A stretch of 64,000 bases of DNA from Metamycoplasma arthritidis. GTDB taxonomy: Bacteria; Bacillota_I; Bacilli_A; Mycoplasmatales; Metamycoplasmataceae. Positions 57,940 through 64,000 of the stretch are shown here, in pieces (position 1 is the stretch's first letter; each line of letters begins with the position of its first letter). A program made the position numbers and the translations under genes. The notes beneath the pieces were generated by a model. It was not told the origin of the DNA, searched no databases, and was given only the letters and a program-made list of their open reading frames with translations. The DNA lies in NCBI RefSeq assembly GCF_900660715.1, contig NZ_LR215047.1, forward strand, positions 558,001 through 622,000, given 5' to 3'.

Positions 57940-58026
57940 TGGTACCCAGAACTGGACTTGAACCAGCACGGTCATTACAACCAACGGATTTTAAGTCCGT
58001 AGCGTCTACCATTCCGCCACCTGGGC
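57940..58026 (-). tRNA. tRNA-Leu(TAA)
   Basis: An 87-nt type II tRNA with long variable arm and encoded CCA (57940-57942). The acceptor stem is GCCCAGG with TCTGGGT, the anticodon loop CTTAAAA gives TAA, and the T-loop is GGTTCAAGTCC. It is first of the two-tRNA unit. Confidence 0.95.
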
Positions 58027-58097
58027 AATTGCCTTTTTAGACAAATGCCTAATTATTATAATACAAAGAAGAAAAAGTGTAAATAATTATTCATTTT

Positions 58098-58135
58098 TTT
58101 AACTAAAAAATAAAAGAGCGACATTAATTGCTCTT
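58098..58135 (-). terminator. Terminator overlapping end of membrane-protein gene
   Basis: AAAGAGC (58135-58129, within the last codons) pairs with GCTCTTT (58119-58113), followed by a T-rich run on the minus strand. Confidence 0.7.
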
Positions 58136-58939
58136 TACTAAAGATGAATTTAATAATTTAAATTGGTAGTTATTAAAAGAAAGAAAGAAGAAATCATTGA
58201 AACTATTGTGATTCTTAATTTTTTTAATCATAAGCATTTCATAAGTAAACATGGAAATACTTATAGTAAAAATAATGCTAATAAAGTTAGTGAATAGTCT
58301 TGCTAAGGCACGCAATGTTCCTTGTTGATCGTAGTTGTAAATGGATACAAAAATAATTAAAATAATATTTACCAGAAAGGGGATTACTAAATCAAAAGAT
58401 ATGGCTCTATTAGTTGCAATTTTTTTGATTTTTTCAATATCAACATCAATGAAACTGTGTTTGGCAAAATCGGCGTTAACTTCATTAATCAAATTTTTAA
58501 ACTCAAGTGAATTAGGAGTGTAATTAAAGATTGAAGCTAATAAGTTAATGAATTCAATTTTGGTTAAGGCTTTATCACTATTATAAAATTCAACAATACG
58601 GCTATCTTTAACAATAACTAGCTTTGATTTATTATTGAGTGATTTTAAATAGCAGTAGTACACAAAAAAGTCGTTTATTGATGATTTTTTAAATACATTA
58701 AGCAAGATAAAAGAAATTACTATTAAAATCAATCCCGAAAGAATACCAATTAGGGAATTGATGATAATTTCATTAGTAAACATCCCTACTGAACTATTAA
58801 ATTTACTACGAAAAGTGGCGCCTAAAAAAGAAAGCACTACTAGCAAAAGAACAGTTGCGACAATCAAAATTATTCAAAATCAAAGTGATCTAATTGATGC
58901 TTTTTTAAGAATAGCTAATTCTTTTTTACGGTTCTTCAT
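58124..58939 (-). CDS. Integral membrane protein, unknown function
   Basis: A protein of 271 residues. ATG 58939 is chosen because AAGGAAG is just upstream and the N-terminus contains two TGA Trp codons that hide it under the standard code. Two hydrophobic helices in the first ~95 residues, a cytoplasmic-looking middle of about 100 residues rich in Lys, Asn and Asp, and two further helices near residues 185-235 give a 2+2 layout. No family recognised. It lies downstream of tRNA-Leu(CAA) on the same strand, but a terminator stands between them. Confidence 0.65.
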
Positions 58940-58983
58940 ATTCTTCCTTTCGTATCACATAATTTTACTTTATTTTTAGCTTT

Positions 58984-59013
58984 AAAAAAAGAAAGTCCAC
59001 CAATAAAGGTGGA
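58984..59013 (-). terminator. Terminator of tRNA-Leu(CAA)
   Basis: TCCACC (58996-59001) and GGTGGA (59108-equivalent arm at 59008-59013) form a perfect hairpin. On the minus strand a TTTCTTTTTTT run follows. Confidence 0.75.
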
Positions 59014-59044
59014 ATTATCACGAAAGAGTCATTTTCACATGATA

Positions 59045-59128
59045 TGGTGCTCCAGACTGGACTTGAACCAGCACGATTCGCATCGGTTGATTTTGAGTCA
59101 ACTGCGTCTACCATTCCGCCACTAGAGC
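59045..59128 (-). tRNA. tRNA-Leu(CAA)
   Basis: An 84-nt type II tRNA with encoded CCA (59045-59047). The acceptor stem starts GCTCTAG, the anticodon loop CTCAAAA gives CAA, a long variable arm is present, and the T-loop is GGTTCAAGTCC. It is transcribed alone and divergently from the dUTPase gene 53 nt away. Confidence 0.95.
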
Positions 59129-59181
59129 ATTTGCAATGTATATTATAAAACAAAACAGCATATTTGCTTATAATGTTATAC

Positions 59182-59667
59182 ATGAATTTATCAGATATTT
59201 TTAAAGCACAAGTTGAACTAGACGAAAGAATTCAAGAATCAGCAAACCAAGGCGAATTTAAAGATTGAGAGCTTAAGGCTGTTATTGCTTTGTTAGTTGA
59301 ATTAGGCGAATTTGCCAATGAAGTTAAACTATTTAAATATTGAAAAAAACATAAAGAAATGGACCGTGAAAAAGTCTTAGAAGAATTTGCTGACGGCATT
59401 CATTTTTTAACTAGTTTTTCATTGAAATATAAAGTTAAATCAACTATCAAAGTAACCATTAAATATCAAGACTTTTGTCAACAACTAGCTTACACTTATC
59501 GTCTATTCACTTCACTTTTTCATAAAAAATCAAAAAAACTATTTACAAAAGCATATAGTGCTTATTTAGGACTAGGTTCATTAGTTAATATTAGCGTTAA
59601 TGACATTATTAATTCTTATTTTAAAAAAAATAGAATTAATCACCGTCGAATTGATGAAAACTATTAA
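59182..59667 (+). CDS. Dimeric (all-alpha) dUTP diphosphatase
   Basis: Hydrolyses dUTP to dUMP and pyrophosphate, keeping uracil out of DNA and feeding dTMP synthesis. A dUTPase_2/MazG-type all-helical protein of 161 residues, unrelated to the trimeric enzyme. Metal-binding acidic motifs are seen in ELGEFANE and, about 25 residues on, EEFADGIHFL. The frame contains two TGA Trp codons in the first 60 residues. TATAAT at 59169-59174 is 7 nt before the ATG and no Shine-Dalgarno exists, so the mRNA is probably leaderless. Confidence 0.85.
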
Positions 59668-59781
59668 AATAGGCTATTTTGATTAGTTTTTTGAATATAT
59701 AAAAACTTTAAAAAATTAAGTTAAAATTATTGGAAATATTATTCTTGTTTTTTCTTATTAATAATTATTCGGAGGATAGTA

Positions 59782-61440
59782 GTGAGCAAAATTAATTTTT
59801 TTGCCCTAGGGGGCTTGGATGAAAAAGGCAAAAACTCATACGTATTAGATATTGATCGCAAGCTTTTCATCATTAACGCAGGAACGAAAGTGCCAATTAA
59901 CTCACATAATGGCATTGACACTCTAATTTGTAACTATGACTATTTAGAAAAACGACAAAAAGACATTGTCGGACTTTTTTTGACTGATGTACAAAATAAA
60001 TCATTTTCAGCTATACCTTGGCTACTAATGAAGATTAAAGGTTTGAAAATTTATACTTCGGCTTTTAATAAAATTGTGACAATTGATCGAATTTCAAAAT
60101 ACAAGATTGAACATAATGATTACGAAATTAAAGCCATTAATAAAGAAACTCACTTTGGCAATGTTTCAGTGACTCCTATTGACATTGCTGGTAGTTTACC
60201 TGGTCAAGTTGCTTTTAATTTTCACACTAACGATGGCAACATTTTATTTTTAACCAATTTTGTTGATGGCAATTTAGGTCCTTATGGACAAACTGACATT
60301 GCTAGAATTAAACAAAGCTTTAAAAATAAGCCACTAAAAATTCTAATCATGGACTCTGGTAAAAGCAACTATCCTGGTAGAAGCATTGATAAGCTTTGAG
60401 TGTCAAAAAAAATTGAATATAAGTTTAAAGAAGCGTCCGCTGCTAAAAAGAGAGTAATTGTCGGGCTTTATGACGAAGACATGATTACCGCTCACGAGAT
60501 TTTAGTTCTTGCCAAAAGATATAACATGCCCGTTATTACTTACGGTAGAACATATTCACAATTAATTTCTTTAGTCAAAAAAGTAGACAATAAATTACAA
60601 TGACCAGAGTTTATTGACTATCGCGCTGCTAATGATATTGAAAGCGCCGTTATTTTAGTTACCGGCGCAATTGAAAGATTGTATTTAAGGTTCGTAAGAA
60701 TTGCTACTGATCATGATATCTATCTAAAAATTAGAAAAGATGATGCCGTTATTGTTATCGCGCCTCCAATTAACGGTCTTGAAGTAAATTACGCACACAC
60801 CTTAGACGAAATTGCTAGAAACACTTCAAACCTAATTGAACTTGATTCTGATCAATACTATTCATGCAACCCTGCCAAAGAAGACATCAAAAATTTCATC
60901 AAAGCACTTAGCCCCAAATACTTTATCCCTATTCAAGGGCTTTATCGTTATTTAGTAGTGGCTACTCAAGATGCAAGATCAGTTGGTATGAATGTTGGTA
61001 ATTGTATTGTCTTACAAAATGGCCGTGTCGCTGAGTTTCAAGACTGAAACTTAACTGGCCAAAAACATACAATTAGAAATGTTGGAGATGTAATCATTGA
61101 CGGTTTTGGTGTTGGTGACATTTCTCATGAGGTTATAAAGGAAAGAGAAAATTTGGCGAGAGACGGCATTATTGCTCTTAGCTGTTTAATTGATTACAAA
61201 AAAAGAACGCCAATTAATACTCCGCAAATTACTTCTTATGGAGTCATTACTAAAGATAATAAAGATGTAGTTTATAATATTATTCAAGAACTATTTGAAA
61301 AAGAATTCGCTAATAAACGCTCGCCAAAAGAAATTGACTTGCGTGACATTCAAGATAAGCTGCGTCGTGGTATCCGCAAAAAAATCTACAAAGCAATCGA
61401 AAAAGAACCAATGGTCATTATCACCTTATACGAGATATAA
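59782..61440 (+). CDS. RNase J paralogue lacking metal-binding residues
   Basis: Metallo-beta-lactamase/beta-CASP protein of 552 residues, close in length and layout to RNase J (N-terminal GGLDEKGKNSYVLD, central beta-CASP domain, C-terminal helical domain). GTG 59782 is preceded by GGAGG 6 nt away. The zinc motif HxHxDH is replaced: after LFLT, the expected His69, His71, Asp73 and His74 are Asp, Gln, Lys and Ser. The TGDFK-type Asp reads TNFVD, and the late PxHGE motif reads PIQGL. All usual ligands are gone, so it should be non-catalytic, perhaps a partner or RNA-binding subunit for an active RNase J elsewhere in the genome. TGA is Trp at several positions. Confidence 0.82.
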
Positions 61441-61450
61441 TTTATAGAAT

Positions 61451-62812
61451 ATGACAGAGCAAGGCAAGAGAGAAGAAAAATCAAAAAAACTAAAAGTTTC
61501 TAAAGAAAAACAATACTTTGTTTTGAAAGATGAAACTTTTATTTGAACTTCGCTAGCTTTACTAGTGTCATTTTTTATTATTATTTCTTTTCTACAAGTC
61601 AGAGGCTTAACAACAATTCACTCATATACTATTAATGTCATTTTTGGTATGTTTTCAATTTTATTTTATGTGTGAATTTTGCTATTAATTTTACAAAGGC
61701 TTTTTTCGCTAAAAAAAGTTTATTCATTGCATTTCTTTCACTTTAGTTTGTGAAGACTTGCCCTCTTTTTTGTTGCGATTGCCATTTTTGGAAGCTTAAT
61801 TTTTAATGTTTACTACGGTTATAAAGGTTTTGCTTCAGCGCAAGTATTTCCAAAGATTTTTGATGGTTGATTTACTCAATTTAAAAGGGGTAGCAATCCT
61901 TGACTACCATATAAATGAACAGCGGGTATTTTTGGAACATTTATCTATGCTCTAACTTCTATTTTTGGCGGAACTTTTGGCATGGTATTTGCTTATATTT
62001 TTGCCATTGTTTTTTTCGCTTTGGCTTGCTCAACCTTTTTTATTAGTGATATGAAATTTCAATTAATTAGCCTAAATAAAAAACATCGTGAAGTAGCAAA
62101 AGCAAAAATGCTGGCGAAAAAAACAACTAATATTAAAGTCAAAATTAAAGTTGCTGAAAACTCAAAGAACAATGAAAACGACAATAATTTCGCAATTAGC
62201 ATGCCACATGAACTTCATAGTAACGAATCAAGCAAATTAGCTAGCTTTTTACAAGAAAATGCAAGCGATTTAAAAGATTCATCTACCAATCTTGAGCAAG
62301 ATCAATTAATTACTAATCAAGTTGTTCAAGAAAACAGTACCAATAGCGATAGTGGCATTCAAATTACTAACGAAAAATTCCATTCGGAAGAGCTTGTGTT
62401 GAACAATAGTAATAATGCTATTACAAACAACTTGGATGACGATCCTTTTGACTACACCGAGGAAACTGATATTCTAGCAATTTCATCTAATTCTCAACAA
62501 AAGCTTATTAAACAAATTCAATTTGAACAAGCCAAAGAAAGTGATGAGAACCTCCAAAAAACTGTCGAGAGTTATATTTCAAAATTTATTGACCCTACAG
62601 AATTAAACAAATATCAAAGTGAAATTGACAATGTTGCTAATTTAGAAGAACAAGCCAAGGAACTTGAGAAAACTAAAACCTTTGAAATTACTATTGATTT
62701 TGAAGAAAAAAAATCTAACGACATTGCTAAGAAAAACGTTGGTGAAAACGAAGAAAATAACAAAAAAACCAAGCGTTACAGCTTGATTGAAGACGAAGAA
62801 TCGTTTTTCTAA
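61451..62812 (+). CDS. Membrane protein with acidic cytoplasmic tail (FtsK N-terminus-like?)
   Basis: A protein of 453 residues. A basic N-terminal stretch precedes four hydrophobic segments (about residues 32-52, 62-85, 100-122 and 165-198). The pattern near TAGIFGTFIYALTSIFGGTFGMV recalls the Gly-rich membrane region of FtsK/SpoIIIE, but no DNA-pumping ATPase follows. Instead residues 205-453 are hydrophilic, rich in Glu, Asn, Ser and Lys, and largely disordered-looking. It starts 10 nt after the RNase J paralogue, so it is in the same unit. Function unknown; the FtsK resemblance is weak. Confidence 0.6.
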
Positions 62813-62853
62813 TAAAACTCTTTATACATGATGAAAATCAAAATTTTATAGCA

Positions 62854-64000
62854 TTAATTTAATTGTTCTTTGATTGCAAGGGCAATTTCTTTTTTTACAA
62901 TCTTTTCAAGCTCTTCTAAGCTAGCATTGCGAATCTTTGTGTAACTGCCAAAATGTTCAATTAGTTTTGTTAATGTATGAGGGCCTAGCCCTTTGATTTT
63001 AAGTAGTTTCGAATTTAGCATATTTTTAGTGTTTTTACGATGGTAAGCTCATTTAGCAAACCGATCTACTTCTTGCTGCATGCGGCTCAAATAATGAAAA
63101 ACATCTAAATCGTTAACTACAATTTCTTTGCCTTCTTCATTGATGAGAGTTCTTGTTTCATGCTTATCGTTTTTTACTAAACCAAAAATGGGAATATTTA
63201 AATTTAAAGCATTTTGCGATTTGCGGATTGCTTTAATTTGAGCAATATCACCGTCAGCCAAAATTACATCAACGCCCTCGCTTCATTCTTTTAGATAATT
63301 AAGCGAAGTTTGCCGCATATACTCAACGTCAGCGTGACGAAAATTATCAATGAATAAATTAAAATAACGATATAGGTTTTTATTGGCTTCGCCATTTTCA
63401 AAACAAACACCGACGCCAATCGCCACGTCAGTTCCTTTAGAAAAGGAATTATCAAACAAAATAATTCTTCGGCAAGTCTTTTCTAAATAGTCACCTAGTT
63501 TGAGATGAGTCTTATATGCTTTATTTTTTTGTGATAAAAAATTCTCTAATTTTCTTTGCTGATCATTTTGGGCATTTTTATTAGCAAGATCAATCAACGA
63601 TAAATACATTTTGGTTTTAGCAAATACCATTATTTCTTTAACATCAAAATTAAAACTCGCAAATTTGTCATCTAAAACCACCTCATCGGGCAAAGGATTC
63701 TTTGAATAAAACTCATTTAAAAATTCATTAATAAAATTCTCTTTTGAGGTTTTGATATCTAAAGCGAATTCTTGTTGATTAATTAAAGTACCAGAGCGAT
63801 AGAAATTAACAAAAATTAACATAATTTCTTGTGATTCATAAAAACCAAAAACATCTATTGACTTCTGACTTTTAATAAAAGTTTGTTGTTCTTGTTTGTT
63901 GTAATCTAATAAATCCAAAATCGAACTATAAAAAGAAGAAACTTCAAATTGAAATACTTCATTAGTTTCTTTAATTTTTTGTTTTAAATTGTTACGAAAT
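62854..64000 (-). CDS. uvrC: Excinuclease ABC subunit UvrC (5' end outside window)
   Basis: Makes both incisions in nucleotide-excision repair together with UvrAB. The frame is open to the right edge, so only the C-terminal ~381 residues are visible. They include the RNase H-like endonuclease domain (FDNSFSKGTD ... LYRYFN ... ADVEYM ... LADGDIAQI) and the terminal helix-hairpin-helix LLKIKGLGPHTLTKLIEHFG. The N-terminal GIY-YIG domain must lie outside. It converges with the membrane-protein gene 61451-62812, with 41 nt between the stops. Confidence 0.92.

Noticed and set aside
61451..62812. Calling this membrane protein FtsK
   Set aside because: Only the Gly-rich membrane segment resembles FtsK. 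There is no Walker A/B motor domain or gamma domain, so the name is not justified.

Overview
The window is a low-GC bacterial chromosome segment from a mollicute that uses genetic code 4. TGA is read as tryptophan throughout, so nearly every long gene looks broken into pieces under the standard code and becomes one continuous reading frame when TGA is Trp. Lipoproteins with the lipobox, giant repetitive surface proteins, RNase J, dimeric dUTPase, polyamine ABC genes and a GyrA with an acidic N-terminal extension of about 63 residues suggest a Mycoplasma of the hominis group (Metamycoplasma or Mycoplasmopsis). The exact species cannot be read from the sequence alone. No rRNA, CRISPR array or intact insertion sequence was seen.

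Layout. 1-9.8 kb (+): the end of grpE, a small membrane protein, an SGNH hydrolase-domain protein, an ABC-2 type exporter pair, proline iminopeptidase, and lon under a CIRCE operator. 9.9-20.3 kb (-): potABC flanked by two divergent PotD paralogues, era, ybeY, a C39-peptidase ABC exporter and a small two-helix membrane protein. 20.5-23.0 kb (+): a lipoprotein, gltX and a DUF1934-like gene. 23.3-39.4 kb (+): two giant coiled-coil surface proteins (about 2711 and 2438 residues) that share a duplicated leader and N-terminus but have different C-termini. 39.6-45.4 kb: rpiB and tsaC (-), mutM and an Smr-domain gene (+), then a probable RnlA/RnlB toxin-antitoxin pair (-) whose toxin is fused to a complete RNase HI, and an ECF S-component-like membrane protein. 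45.5-48.2 kb (-): gyrA. 48.6-54.3 kb (+): a tandem pair of DUF885 zinc-peptidase lipoproteins. 54.5-64 kb: a DEDD-type nuclease-like gene, a MATE transporter, a B3/4-domain protein, three tRNAs, dUTPase, an RNase J paralogue without metal ligands, an acidic-tailed membrane protein, and the 3' part of uvrC.

The genes fall into housekeeping functions (protein quality control, RNA decay, DNA repair, tRNA charging and modification), nutrient import (polyamines, a vitamin-type ECF transporter, peptide use through Pip) and host-facing surface functions (giant proteins, metalloprotease lipoproteins, C39 exporter). Many transcription units start with a TATAAT box only 6-10 nt before the ATG and have no Shine-Dalgarno, which points to leaderless mRNAs. 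Several accessory genes instead have inverted repeats or hairpins at the promoter. The most novel-looking element is the RNase HI-RnlA fusion with RnlB. Other notable items are the compensatory changes in the 5' hairpin of the two giant genes, the catalytically dead RNase J, and the C39 exporter beside a small membrane protein.
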